Below are positions 9,125 to 17,788 of a stretch of 64,000 bases of DNA, one piece after another. Origin of the DNA: Bartonella quintana. Lineage in GTDB: Bacteria > Pseudomonadota > Alphaproteobacteria > Rhizobiales > Rhizobiaceae. The stretch is taken from assembly GCF_009936175.1 (NCBI RefSeq), contig NZ_AP019773.1, positions 806,001-870,000 on the forward strand, given 5' to 3'. How positions within the stretch are numbered: the first letter of the stretch is position 1; each line of letters opens with the position of its first letter. Made by a program: the position numbers and the translations under genes. The notes beneath the pieces are model-generated. The model saw nothing but the letters and a program-made list of their open reading frames with translations. It ran no database searches and was not told where the DNA came from.

Positions 9125-9930
9125 GTAAAAACCGCACTGCACCATACATGGCGAACACATCCAAAGACCAATTAACGTAATAGGATAAACAATAGCCAAT
9201 GTTGTACTTGATAAAAATTGCTATTGCCATGGCATAAGATCTAAGCGCCATAGAACTCCTGGAAATCCACTTTTGAAAACTATTTATCAAAGCAATAATT
9301 CTCGTTCAACGGATTGGAAATAAACATCAATCATTAAAGTTTATCCGGTTGCCACATCTAACATTGCATGCACACCTTCATGGAAATCATGTGAATTAAT
9401 CATAGCGGTTTTCTATTTTCATAATTCGGTTTCATAAATTCAACTTCAAGAACTGTATGAGTTGCTAATCCTAAATTTAAGCCTCCCCATTGTATCTATG
9501 TGCCAGCCAAAGCAAGATAAACGCCAAAACAATCGAGAAGAGATGGTAAAAAAAGCTTATAGAAGCTTCTGGCATAGCAAAGAGTATATTTTCTGTAACA
9601 ATCCGGTGTGAACCGTGCATAGAAATCCCCCACTCCTCCTCCCACCAAATATCATTTAAGAAAGAAATATAAGGCTTTGGAAAACGTTTAATATCAGCAT
9701 TTAAGCGATATAAAATCGCTAATGAGGCTGTTTTCCCCGTATGGTAGGGTAGGTTTCTACTATATTCTCCACCGACACAGAAAGCACGCTCCTCTCTTTC
9801 AATTAAGATGCACGAAACATCATCTGATTGAGCGTTTAATGCTGAAAGACGTATGAGCTTTATAATACCAGCATGTCCCTCTTTTGTAAAAGAAATGCCA
9901 TCACCTACCCCAAAATCAATTTACATCTTA
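9125..9930 (-). pseudogene. relic of 3-hydroxyisobutyryl-CoA hydrolase (enoyl-CoA hydratase family)
   Basis: The minus strand reads in shifting frames as an enoyl-CoA hydratase/isomerase-type protein. Recognisable pieces in order are EREERAFCVGGE (normally GERAFCAGGD), YRLNADIKRFPKPYISFL, GISMHGSHRIVTENILFAMP, ALAGT followed by LNLGLATHT, and DVFAMYGAVR (normally DFxEGVRA). These are signatures of 3-hydroxyisobutyryl-CoA hydrolase of valine breakdown. Frames change several times, segments are missing and stops occur, so no full-length product is possible. It lies just downstream of pcs on the same strand and before a leftward terminator. Confidence 0.75.
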
Positions 9931-9966
9931 TATCATTCCTAAAATATCTATCTTATTGTTTTTTTA

Positions 9967-10767
9967 TTATTTTTTCATCCCTAATTGGGGAAATAGTTGC
10001 ATGATAGCACCAATACAATACATATAAATGCCTGTTACTGAAATTCCTACCTTAACCCAATATGGAGCATTCAGCTGGTAAAAGAATGCGGTAATACCAA
10101 AAGAGCACCATAAGAGAAAAATTGAAAAATTAAGCCTACGCAAACGAATGACTCTTACTGGATGAATGAAATAAATTGGTAAAAAAGATATGATTGCCGA
10201 TAAGGTAATAATGGTAAAAGTAATCCACTCCCCTGGTCTTACTACAAAAAGCATGAAAACCATCATATTCCAAACTACAGGAAATCCTTTAAAAAAGTTT
10301 TCTCTGGTTTTCATTCCGGTATCTGCGTAATAAATAGCTGATGAAATGACAATGAGAGCACTTAATAAAAATGACAATTCTGACCCCATAAAACCACTTT
10401 GATAAAGTGCAAAAGCTGGAATTAAAACATAAGTCACGTAATCAATGATATTATCCAGGAGTTCTCCAGACCATGTTGGAAGCACGTATTTAACATCAAG
10501 TTTGCGCGCAATTGGCCCATCAATACCATCAACGAGAAGTGCAAGTCCAAGCCAACAAAACATGGCAGTCCACTCTTTTTGAGAGGCGGATATAAGAGAA
10601 AGAAATGCTAAAAATGAACCCGAAGCTGTTAGTAAATGAACAGAAAAAGCCTTTGCTTGTGGCATCGTTACTTTTTTATGGCGCAAGAGATCAGCCTTAG
10701 TTTTGATTTTTTTTGTTAGCTTCCGTTTCAAGGTTTTCTTATCCTCGTTTCTAAAGTCTTCATCCAT
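9967..10767 (-). CDS. pcs: phosphatidylcholine synthase
   Basis: Condenses CDP-diacylglycerol with choline to give phosphatidylcholine and CMP, in the inner membrane. 266 residues with about seven or eight hydrophobic segments. The CDP-alcohol phosphotransferase signature is seen as DGPIAR followed by GELLDNIIDYV (G-x3-D-x3-D). KAFSVHLLTASGSFLAF and YYADTGMKT match rhizobial Pcs closely. The basic N-terminus before MPQAKAFSV is unusual, and translation could start at that internal methionine. Pcs needs exogenous choline, which suits a host-associated bacterium. It is divergent from the ubiH-type gene across a 120-nt spacer. Confidence 0.94.
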   Translation of the reverse strand: MDEDFRNEDKKTLKRKLTKKIKTKADLLRHKKVTMPQAKAFSVHLLTASGSFLAFLSLISASQKEWTAMFCWLGLALLVDGIDGPIARKLDVKYVLPTWSGELLDNIIDYVTYVLIPAFALYQSGFMGSELSFLLSALIVISSAIYYADTGMKTRENFFKGFPVVWNMMVFMLFVVRPGEWITFTIITLSAIISFLPIYFIHPVRVIRLRRLNFSIFLLWCSFGITAFFYQLNAPYWVKVGISVTGIYMYCIGAIMQLFPQLGMKK

Positions 10768-10887
10768 CTACCAAAAGCATAAAAAGGTTACTTTTTTATA
10801 CCGCATTATTTATTACATAATATAATAGAAAAATTTTATACAATAAAAAGAAATTGTTCATTTAGATATGAAAAGGCTCAAGTAGTT

Positions 10888-12114
10888 ATGACATTTGAAG
10901 AAAACGAGCATAAAGATATTGCTGTCATTGGTGCAGGTCCTGTTGGTATGTTAGCCGCGCTGAGCCTTGCACATAAGGGGTATTCTGTTTTTCTTATTGG
11001 CCCACCTGCTCCTGCAGATGAATTACGGACAAGCGCTCTTATGATTCCAGCAATTCGGATGCTTCAAAAACTCAATATTTGGAATATTGTCAAACACCAT
11101 GCTGCAGCTTTATCTTCCATTAGAATCATAGATATAACCTCTAGGATTGTGCGTGCTCCTACAGTGAACTTTTCTGCCGCTGAAATTGGTGAAGAGGCTT
11201 TTGGTTATAACATACCTAATGTAGCATTAAACAATGCTTTAGCTAATTTTATTACGCATACGCCCAATATAAAAAGATTTTTTTCTTCAGCACAATCATT
11301 TCATCACCAACAAAATCACATATGCGTTACTCTTGCAAATGGTAGAGTTCTTCAAGCATCGCTTGTTATTGCTGCTGATGGTCGCCACTCTCTAACACGA
11401 ACGGCAGCGGGTATAGGTGTTAAACAATGGAATTATCCGCAAACAGCACTCGTTCTTAATTTTTCTCATGATTTTTCCCATCAAAATATATCAACTGAAT
11501 TTCACACAGAAAATGGTCCATTTACACAAGTTCCACTACCAGGACACAGATCCAGTCTTGTATGGGTTGTTCATCCTTCTCGTGCTGAAGAACTGTTGCA
11601 TCTAGGGTCAAAAAAAATTGCAAAAGTGATCGAAAATCAGATACAGTCAATGCTTGGAAAGTTGACACTAGAAACACCAATTCAAGCATGGCCGCTTTCA
11701 GGACTTATTTCTCACCATTTTGCCGCCAATCGGACGATTTTAGTGGGTGAAGCAGCCCATGTTTTTCCTCCTATTGGAGCACAAGGATTGAATTTAGGGT
11801 TTCGTGATGTTCAAACTTTAATTGATATTTTACCCAACAAAATATCCGATTTTAATCCTAAAATGATCGTTACATATTATAATCGATACCGCAAACCTGA
11901 TATATTGATGCGAAGTGGATCTGTTCATACACTCAACTCTGCTTTACTTTCTAACATGTTACCTATTCATATTATGCGGACCCTCGGGCTTGAATTATTA
12001 CGTAATTGCTCACCGTTACGTAATTTATTTATGCGAGAAGGAATATCTCCAGGTTATGGATTCAAAGAAATTATGCAAATATTTCCAACCAAATCGCCTA
12101 AACAATTCCATTGA
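10888..12114 (+). CDS. UbiH/UbiF-type FAD-dependent ubiquinone-biosynthesis hydroxylase
   Basis: 408 residues, class A flavoprotein monooxygenase. The FAD-binding Rossmann motif is IAVIGAGPVGMLAALSLA near residue 12. The middle DG motif is AADGRHSLTR and the second FAD motif is ILVGEAAHVFPPIGAQGLN (GD-box variant with Glu). The C-terminal half matches UbiH/COQ6 proteins that hydroxylate the ring of the ubiquinone precursor with O2 and NAD(P)H. Which ring position it modifies cannot be told from sequence alone. It supplies the quinone that complex I, encoded further right, reduces. Confidence 0.9.
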   Translation: MTFEENEHKDIAVIGAGPVGMLAALSLAHKGYSVFLIGPPAPADELRTSALMIPAIRMLQKLNIWNIVKHHAAALSSIRIIDITSRIVRAPTVNFSAAEIGEEAFGYNIPNVALNNALANFITHTPNIKRFFSSAQSFHHQQNHICVTLANGRVLQASLVIAADGRHSLTRTAAGIGVKQWNYPQTALVLNFSHDFSHQNISTEFHTENGPFTQVPLPGHRSSLVWVVHPSRAEELLHLGSKKIAKVIENQIQSMLGKLTLETPIQAWPLSGLISHHFAANRTILVGEAAHVFPPIGAQGLNLGFRDVQTLIDILPNKISDFNPKMIVTYYNRYRKPDILMRSGSVHTLNSALLSNMLPIHIMRTLGLELLRNCSPLRNLFMREGISPGYGFKEIMQIFPTKSPKQFH

Positions 12115-12764
12115 TATTATAAGCACTTGATTTGGTGTATTGGCTTATCGCGTAAAAAATGAAAATCTTGCATTATCATACCGAAAGAATCCCATTCCTA
12201 AAAATCTTTTTCACAAGCCGCACTGCAGAAAACTTTTGAAAAATCCAAAGCTAGCATATAACCAAACATCTCCTCTAGGTGCATATCAATATGCAAAACA
12301 GTTTTATCAATGGCAAAAAAATGGCAAATTCTGTTTTCAGATCTTTACTATACTCCATCTGCATCAAGAAAAACAATCGTCAGAACAAAGCTAGAGCAAT
12401 ATATATGATCAGGTTTAGCACCAGTAACGGTAAGATGCGTTGGTGAAACCGCATCATAATCACACAAGAAACAATATACGTGAAATCTATCATACTTCAT
12501 CTTTATCTTTATCTTTAATCAGTCCCTTGACGATATGAATAACTGCAGATTTGAACAAGCAGAGAACGATACGGGGCTGTAAGACAGATGTTCATTTCAT
12601 TTTTGCTTACAAGAATAAAGAAGAAAAATCGGTTTTAATTAATCAACGTAAATTTTCAAAATTTTGCGTCATTAAGAAGTATAACATTGAAAATAAAATA
12701 TTCTTTGGAACATGTTCGCAATAAAAATGTTAATACAGCATCATTTTAAGATGATGGTGATAAG
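12115..12764. other. gap with decayed, unidentified coding traces
   Basis: About 650 nt. On the plus strand an 84-codon frame (12140-12394, TTG start) has no recognisable features and is probably chance. On the minus strand 12500-12348 gives a 50-codon frame (see separate entry) followed in another frame by ENRICHFFAIDKT and HLEEMFGYMLALDFSKVF, suggesting a decayed gene. CTTTAT is repeated three times near 12500. No promoter or RNA gene is evident. Confidence 0.4.
12348..12500 (-). pseudogene. possible fragment of an unidentified decayed gene
   Basis: An ATG-started 50-codon frame containing YDAVSPTHLTVTGAKPDHIY and ending VFLDADGV. The residue mix looks protein-like rather than random, and similar-looking sequence resumes in another frame to the left (about 12330-12200). 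I do not recognise the family. It may be a frameshifted remnant of a gene once transcribed leftward. Confidence 0.25.
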
Positions 12765-13109
12765 ATGAGATTAAATAAGAATTTGAAATTAATTATTTTT
12801 TTTATGATGATTGTATGTATCTCGTCTATAGTCACAATTTCAATAAATGAAGTTTTCCATACCTCCCATTGTCAAACCTTCGCATATGCTTCCTCCAAAA
12901 ACATCATGAAACCAGGCCAAAATTCATTTACTGCTTCGCAAATTAAAAACTGCCTCATGCAAAATGGTTTTAGGAATATTAAAAGATTGCGTTTAGATGA
13001 CAAAGGTATTTGGCGCACTTTAGTAGAATTTAAAAAGTGTCATTTTCTCATATCAGTCGATTATTCTGGAACAGTTAGCATCCAGAATGAAAGAAAAAAA
13101 CATGATTGA
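12765..13109 (+). CDS. small exported protein, PepSY-like
   Basis: 114 residues. A basic start and hydrophobic stretch (LIIFFMMIVCISSIVTISI) indicate a signal peptide or anchor. The remaining part has the shape of a small PepSY-like domain: a helix ASQIKNCLMQNGFRNIKRL, then strands with DDKGIWRTLVEF and SVDYSGTVSIQ. Such domains in rhizobia are short periplasmic proteins of unknown role. The family link is made from the pattern only. It overlaps the next ORF by 23 nt, so the two are probably co-transcribed. Confidence 0.6.
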   Translation: MRLNKNLKLIIFFMMIVCISSIVTISINEVFHTSHCQTFAYASSKNIMKPGQNSFTASQIKNCLMQNGFRNIKRLRLDDKGIWRTLVEFKKCHFLISVDYSGTVSIQNERKKHD

Positions 13110-13413
13110 TTCTAAAACTTATAGCAATGTTGATTCGCATATTCGTGAGAAAAATTTTTTAAAAAAAATCTGTCATTCTATTAAAGAGCCCGCTTTCATT
13201 GGAGGTCTAAATGGTGGTGTATCAGGAGGAATCGCAGCACTTCTCGCAGCTTATGGTTATATTGCTTTGCCAGGATTTGGTCCAATTATCGCAATGGGTA
13301 TCCGTGTAACACTTTCCGCTGGAATGATAAGTGGTGCGATGATAGGATCAACAATAGGTGTTTTTATCTGCACATTTTATGTTTTTATGGACGACTTATA
13401 TACATCACGATAG
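13087..13413 (+). CDS. small glycine-rich membrane protein of unknown function
   Basis: 108 residues with a charged N-terminus (about 1-35) and two hydrophobic glycine-rich segments, FIGGLNGGVSGGIAALLAAY and GAMIGSTIGVFICTFYVFMD, resembling glycine-zipper membrane hairpins. No enzymatic motif. The start may be the ATG at 13087 or the one at 13102; both lie inside the end of the preceding gene. The arrangement suggests the two small proteins act together at the inner membrane, but there is no family to name. Confidence 0.55.
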   Translation: MKEKNMIDSKTYSNVDSHIREKNFLKKICHSIKEPAFIGGLNGGVSGGIAALLAAYGYIALPGFGPIIAMGIRVTLSAGMISGAMIGSTIGVFICTFYVFMDDLYTSR

Positions 13414-13569
13414 TTATTTTTCTTACAAATTTCATAATAAGTAGAAAATTTTCGTCATTTACCTTGCCCATGCACAAAAACAACTTTATAAAACAAAGAT
13501 AATCAATAAGTTATATATTCTAATTTTTGATGAAATCCGCATTATAAGGTGGATAAAGTACTAGTTAAG

Positions 13570-13953
13570 TTATAAAAATTCCTTAGCAGTTGAACGAGGA
13601 AGCAAATTAGGTCGCCAAACTGTTTTATCTTTGGCATAAACTATCACAAAATTATGATTATCTGAAAAACTACTCTGTAGCATTTTGTGGAACATATTTC
13701 TTTTGCTAAATGACAATTGACAAAATTAAAAATTTCGTCCACCCTGACTTTAAGGGAGGCGTGCTCAGTCAATCGATATCCAAATACTTCCCATCACCTG
13801 TTAGTAAATGCAATGTAGAGCAGCTCTAATGTGTCCCTCATAAGAATCAACCATACGGAATGCTAATCCTCTAAACCATTGTTATAATATTTCGAATGTA
13901 TTGCCTGTATTACAAGGCAGATCGATATAGAGACATTTTACCTTACCTGTATA
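13570..13953 (-). pseudogene. relic of type III restriction-modification DNA methyltransferase (mod)
   Basis: The minus strand in three frames reconstructs part of an adenine-N6 methyltransferase of the Mod type. YTGKVKCLYIDLPCNTGNTF corresponds to the usual G-K-V-x-x-I-Y-I-D-P-P-Y-N-T-G, with motif IV DPPY decayed to DLPC. Then come HSVWLILMRDTLELL (normally SLWLSMMRDRLE), GSIWISID, HASLKVRVDEIF, and finally FSDNHNFVIVYAKDKTVW with RPNLLPRS. Stops and frameshifts separate all blocks. Both termini and the whole res subunit are missing. Motif order and spacing make the family call firm. Confidence 0.78.
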
Positions 13954-14052
13954 CTCTTATTGAAACGCTTTTTTATTTATTATAACTCATGCAACTATCT
14001 CTAAATTTAAATGCTTACGAAAAATGAACAATGTATTCATAAATAGTAACTT

Positions 14053-14457
14053 TTAATACCATCCGACAGCAACTTGCGCTTCTTCTGACATACAATCAGG
14101 TGTCCATGGTGGATCAAAAGTCATGGTGACTTCAACACTGAGAACACCTTCAACTGCACTTACGGCATTTTCTACCCAACCCGGCATTTCACCTGCAACA
14201 GGGCATCCGGGTGCAGTGAGTGTCATTTCAATTTTTACTGAACGATCATCTTCAATATCAATACGATAAATCAATCCTAGCTCATAAATATCAGCAGGAA
14301 TTTCTGGATCATAAACCGTTTTGAGAGCAGCAATAATATCATTCGTCATACGATCAATTTCGTCTGCTGGAATTACTGATATGTAAGATTTTTTATTTTC
14401 TTCTCTCACAGTCTCAATAGATTCTGTAGAGTGACACTCTTCAATTGTTTCAGCCAT
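14053..14457 (-). CDS. sufT: SUF system Fe-S assembly protein SufT (DUF59/MIP18 family)
   Basis: 134 residues. The MIP18/DUF59 core is read in DIIAALKTVYDPEIPADIYE (about 39-58), then LTAPGCPVAGEMPGW with the conserved cysteine, and VTMTFDPPWTPDCMSEEA. SufT assists maturation of Fe-S proteins in SUF-dependent bacteria. It overlaps sufS by 8 nt and is the last gene of the operon in this window. The usual A-type carrier gene sufA does not follow; a decayed methyltransferase gene lies there instead. Confidence 0.93.
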   Translation of the reverse strand: MAETIEECHSTESIETVREENKKSYISVIPADEIDRMTNDIIAALKTVYDPEIPADIYELGLIYRIDIEDDRSVKIEMTLTAPGCPVAGEMPGWVENAVSAVEGVLSVEVTMTFDPPWTPDCMSEEAQVAVGWY

Positions 14458-15694
14458 TAAAAAATATCCTTGCTTCTTCTAATGCCTCTACTAACTGATC
14501 AATATCTTCATAGGTATTATACATGGCTAACGATGCACGACAAATAGATGTTAAGCCAAAGCGTTGTAATAAAGGCTGTGCACAATGTGTTCCTGCACGT
14601 ATAGCAACCCCTTTTCTATCAACAAACATTGCAATATCATGTGCATGAATCCCTTCAATTGCAAATGATAAAATAGCTCCTTTATTTGGAGAAAGGCCAT
14701 AAATATGTAATGACTCAACCGTTTTAAGTTTTTCATGCGCATAAGTTAAAAGTGCCATTTCATGTGCATGAATTGTATTTTGATCTTTCTCTTTTATATA
14801 ATCAATAGCTGCAGCCAATCCAATAGCTTCAACTATGGGGGGAGTTCCTGCTTCAAAGCGGTAAGGAAGAACATTATAAGAAACATGATCGGTCGTTACA
14901 CCCTCAACCATTTCCCCTCCCCCTTGAAAAGGATGCATTTCCTCTAACCTATGTTTCTTACCATAAAGAACACCAACACCTGTGGGACCATAAAGCTTAT
15001 GACCCGTAAAAACATACCAATCACAATCAAGATCTTGCACATCAACTGTTAAATGTACAACTCCTTGAGAACCATCAACAAGAACAGGAATGGCATTTTG
15101 ATGTGCTAGGTTAATAACCTCTTTCATAGGAGGAACAGTTCCCAATACATTTGACATATGCGTAATAGCAACAAGCTTCGTTCTATCACTTAAAGCCTTT
15201 TCGAAATCTTCAATATGGAGAACACCACTTTCATCAATAGGAACAAAAATGAGCTTAACCCCTTTTCGTTCACGAAGAAAATGCCAAGGAATAATATTTG
15301 AGTGATGCTCCATAATCGTAAGAACAATCTCATCACCTTCCTTTAATTTGGACATAGCCCAACCATAAGCAACTGTATTGATAGCTTCCGTTGCGTTTTT
15401 CGTAAAAACAATTTCCTTAGTTAGTTGAGCATTTAAAAAAGCACGAACCGTTTCACGAGCATTTTCATAAGATTGTGTTGCTGCATTCGCTAAAAAATAT
15501 ATTCCTCTATGTACATTGGCATAACTGTATCGGTAACAATCATTCATTGCATTGAGGACTGATTGTGGTTTTTGGGCAGAGGCTCCACTGTCAAGATAAG
15601 CTAATCGCTTTCCATAAACATTACGGTGCAAAAGAGGAAAATCACGTCGAATTTTTTCTACATTATAATTTAATGTTTGGACGTTATTTTCCAT
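14450..15694 (-). CDS. sufS: group II cysteine desulfurase SufS
   Basis: PLP enzyme that takes sulfur from cysteine for SufBCD. 414 residues from the ATG at 15694, chosen because AAGGTGG lies 5 nt upstream; a farther in-frame ATG (15712) lacks this. The Schiff-base lysine is in FTGHKLYGPTGVG and the catalytic cysteine in RAGTHCAQPLLQRFG, both near expected places. KNATEAINTVAYGWA and THMSNVLGT are further family marks. No sufE or sufU partner is seen in the operon. It sits 10 nt after sufD. Confidence 0.95.
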   Translation of the reverse strand: MENNVQTLNYNVEKIRRDFPLLHRNVYGKRLAYLDSGASAQKPQSVLNAMNDCYRYSYANVHRGIYFLANAATQSYENARETVRAFLNAQLTKEIVFTKNATEAINTVAYGWAMSKLKEGDEIVLTIMEHHSNIIPWHFLRERKGVKLIFVPIDESGVLHIEDFEKALSDRTKLVAITHMSNVLGTVPPMKEVINLAHQNAIPVLVDGSQGVVHLTVDVQDLDCDWYVFTGHKLYGPTGVGVLYGKKHRLEEMHPFQGGGEMVEGVTTDHVSYNVLPYRFEAGTPPIVEAIGLAAAIDYIKEKDQNTIHAHEMALLTYAHEKLKTVESLHIYGLSPNKGAILSFAIEGIHAHDIAMFVDRKGVAIRAGTHCAQPLLQRFGLTSICRASLAMYNTYEDIDQLVEALEEARIFFNG

Positions 15695-15704
15695 TTTTTC
15701 CACC

Positions 15705-16973
15705 TTAAACATTTTTGTCTAACCACTTGCCAATGATATTTTCCAAAATAGTTTGAATATTATACTGCTTGATGTCATCAAGCAGCTCAGAGACAAATCC
15801 TTTAATTAAAAGTGCACGAGCAGTTTTAAAAGGGACACCACGCGCCATGAGATAAAAAAGATGATCATGATTAATATTGGCAATTGTTGCACCATGGCCA
15901 CACGCAACATTATCAGCAAAAATTTCTAGTTCAGGCTTTGCATAAAATTCTGCATCATCTGAAAGAATGAGACTATTACAGGCCATGTGCGCATCTGTTT
16001 TTTGAGCCTTTTGAGCAACACGTATTATTCCCTGAAATACACCAACTGCCTTATTCGTAACCACATTGCGTATAATTTCGGTTGAAGTTGATTTTTCTTC
16101 AACGTGACGAACACTCATCGTAAGATCGCTGTGTGTCTGTCCAGAAAGCAAATTTATTACTCGTAATTGAAAATCAGATTTTTCTCCTTGTAATTCAACA
16201 TCAATTTCCTGACGATTAAGTTGACTGCCTATATTAATTACATAAAGTGACAATTTAGCGCTTGGGCCAAGGACAGCCCGAAACCTAGCAAATTGTGTAG
16301 AATAGAAACCACGATCCCGAATAAGAATCCATGTAACATCGCTATAAGCCGCAATATCTAATGAAAATATCGAACTGACAAAGGTTTCTCTATCATTGCC
16401 AATCTGATGTTCAACAAATACAGCTTGACTGTTTTTACCCATTTTTATGTCTGAAAAAATATGAGATTGTCCACCCATTTGAATATTTTGTAATTCAATA
16501 GGAATATTTAATTTTGTATTTTCAGGAACGCGAAAAAGCCAACCATCCGTAACAAAAGCCGTATTTAATTGTCCAATAAAATCTTCATCAGAAATTATTT
16601 GATCTATTTTTATAGAATTTTCTTTTAATGCATCTACAAGACGTTTTGCTGTAATATTTTCTACCTTTGACTGGGTAGCTGTTTTTCCATTCTTAATAGA
16701 AAAAACAGCACTTTTTGAAAGTAATGCATTGACAAATTCCTCATCATTTACTTTTGAAAAATCATTCACAGACTTCAATAATGTACGCAGGTTAGTATAA
16801 TGCCAACTTTCAATTTTACGTGAAGGAAGTCGTTCTGTTTTAAACAATTCAATAGCTTTTTTGCGAACAGCCTGCACTACTCTATCGCCAGGTAAAGAGC
16901 TCATACATTGATTGAAATTATTGATAATCTCTTTTTCAGCTGCCAACAATTCTTGCTGTGAGTTCATATTCAT
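15705..16973 (-). CDS. sufD: Fe-S cluster scaffold subunit SufD
   Basis: 422 residues from the ATG at 16973, preceded by GAGG at 9 nt; a TTG five codons earlier overlaps sufC and is less likely. SufD pairs with SufB in the SufBC2D scaffold. The C-terminal beta-helix region is typical: HMACNSLILSDDAEFYAKPE, then ADNVACGHGATIANINHDHLF with the conserved Cys/His that corresponds to the SufD cluster-interface histidine, and FYLMARGVPFKTARALLIKGF. The N-terminal 150 residues are poorly conserved, as is normal. Confidence 0.94.
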   Translation of the reverse strand: MNMNSQQELLAAEKEIINNFNQCMSSLPGDRVVQAVRKKAIELFKTERLPSRKIESWHYTNLRTLLKSVNDFSKVNDEEFVNALLSKSAVFSIKNGKTATQSKVENITAKRLVDALKENSIKIDQIISDEDFIGQLNTAFVTDGWLFRVPENTKLNIPIELQNIQMGGQSHIFSDIKMGKNSQAVFVEHQIGNDRETFVSSIFSLDIAAYSDVTWILIRDRGFYSTQFARFRAVLGPSAKLSLYVINIGSQLNRQEIDVELQGEKSDFQLRVINLLSGQTHSDLTMSVRHVEEKSTSTEIIRNVVTNKAVGVFQGIIRVAQKAQKTDAHMACNSLILSDDAEFYAKPELEIFADNVACGHGATIANINHDHLFYLMARGVPFKTARALLIKGFVSELLDDIKQYNIQTILENIIGKWLDKNV

Positions 16974-16984
16974 ATTCAATGGCC

Positions 16985-17740
16985 TCAAGCCGCTTCATTG
17001 ATAATGTCAGAATATCCATTTTGTTCTAAATAAAGCGCTAATGATTTATCTCCGCTTTTAATAACACGTCCTTTATAAAGAACATGTACCGTATCAGGAA
17101 TAATATAATTAAGCAGGCGTTGGTAGTGCGTAATAACCAAAAATGAACGCTTTGAATCACGGAGTTTATTAACACCATCTGCAACAATTTTTAGTGCATC
17201 AACATCTAAACCAGAATCCGTTTCATCTAAAATGCAAAGTTTAGGTTCAAGAAGCGCCATTTGCAAAATTTCAGCGCGTTTTTTTTCTCCACCTGAAAAA
17301 CCTACATTTAATGGACGTTTTAACATATTCATATCTATTTTAAGTTTGGAAGAAGTTTCTTTAACACATTTTATAAATTCAGGAATTTTAAGTTCTTCAT
17401 TACCACGCGCTTTGCGTTGAGAATTCATCGCAACTTTTAAAAATTCCATCATTGACACTCCAGGTATTTCCATTGGATATTGAAATGCAAGAAAAACGCC
17501 ATATACAGCACGCTCTGCTGGATCTATTTCTAAAAGTGACTTTCCATTATAAAGGATATCGCCTTCTATCACTTCATAATCATCACGACCAGCAAGCAAA
17601 TAAGACAAGGTAGATTTTCCTGCCCCATTCTGTCCCATAATAGCAGCAACTTCACCATCTTGAACAGTCAAGTTCAAACCACGAATAACTTCTGTATCGG
17701 TCCCAACAATACGGGCACGCAAATTTTTTATCTCTAACAT
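16985..17740 (-). CDS. sufC: Fe-S assembly ATPase SufC
   Basis: ABC-type ATPase that drives conformational change of SufBD during cluster assembly in the cytosol. 251 residues. Walker A GQNGAGKST (about 36-44), Q-loop in FLAFQYPMEIPG, signature FSGGEKKRAEILQ, Walker B LCILDETDSGLD and switch histidine in LVITHYQRLL are all intact. Ends 11 nt before the sufD ATG; follows sufB by 48 nt. Confidence 0.97.
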   Translation of the reverse strand: MLEIKNLRARIVGTDTEVIRGLNLTVQDGEVAAIMGQNGAGKSTLSYLLAGRDDYEVIEGDILYNGKSLLEIDPAERAVYGVFLAFQYPMEIPGVSMMEFLKVAMNSQRKARGNEELKIPEFIKCVKETSSKLKIDMNMLKRPLNVGFSGGEKKRAEILQMALLEPKLCILDETDSGLDVDALKIVADGVNKLRDSKRSFLVITHYQRLLNYIIPDTVHVLYKGRVIKSGDKSLALYLEQNGYSDIINEAA

Positions 17741-17788
17741 AATTTAATCCTGCTGTTTTGCCTCAAATGCGCTATTTACCTAAAACAA

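Noticed and set aside
12140..12394. 84-codon plus-strand frame after the ubiH-type gene
   Set aside because: No ribosome binding site, no recognisable features, and the opposite strand looks more protein-like.
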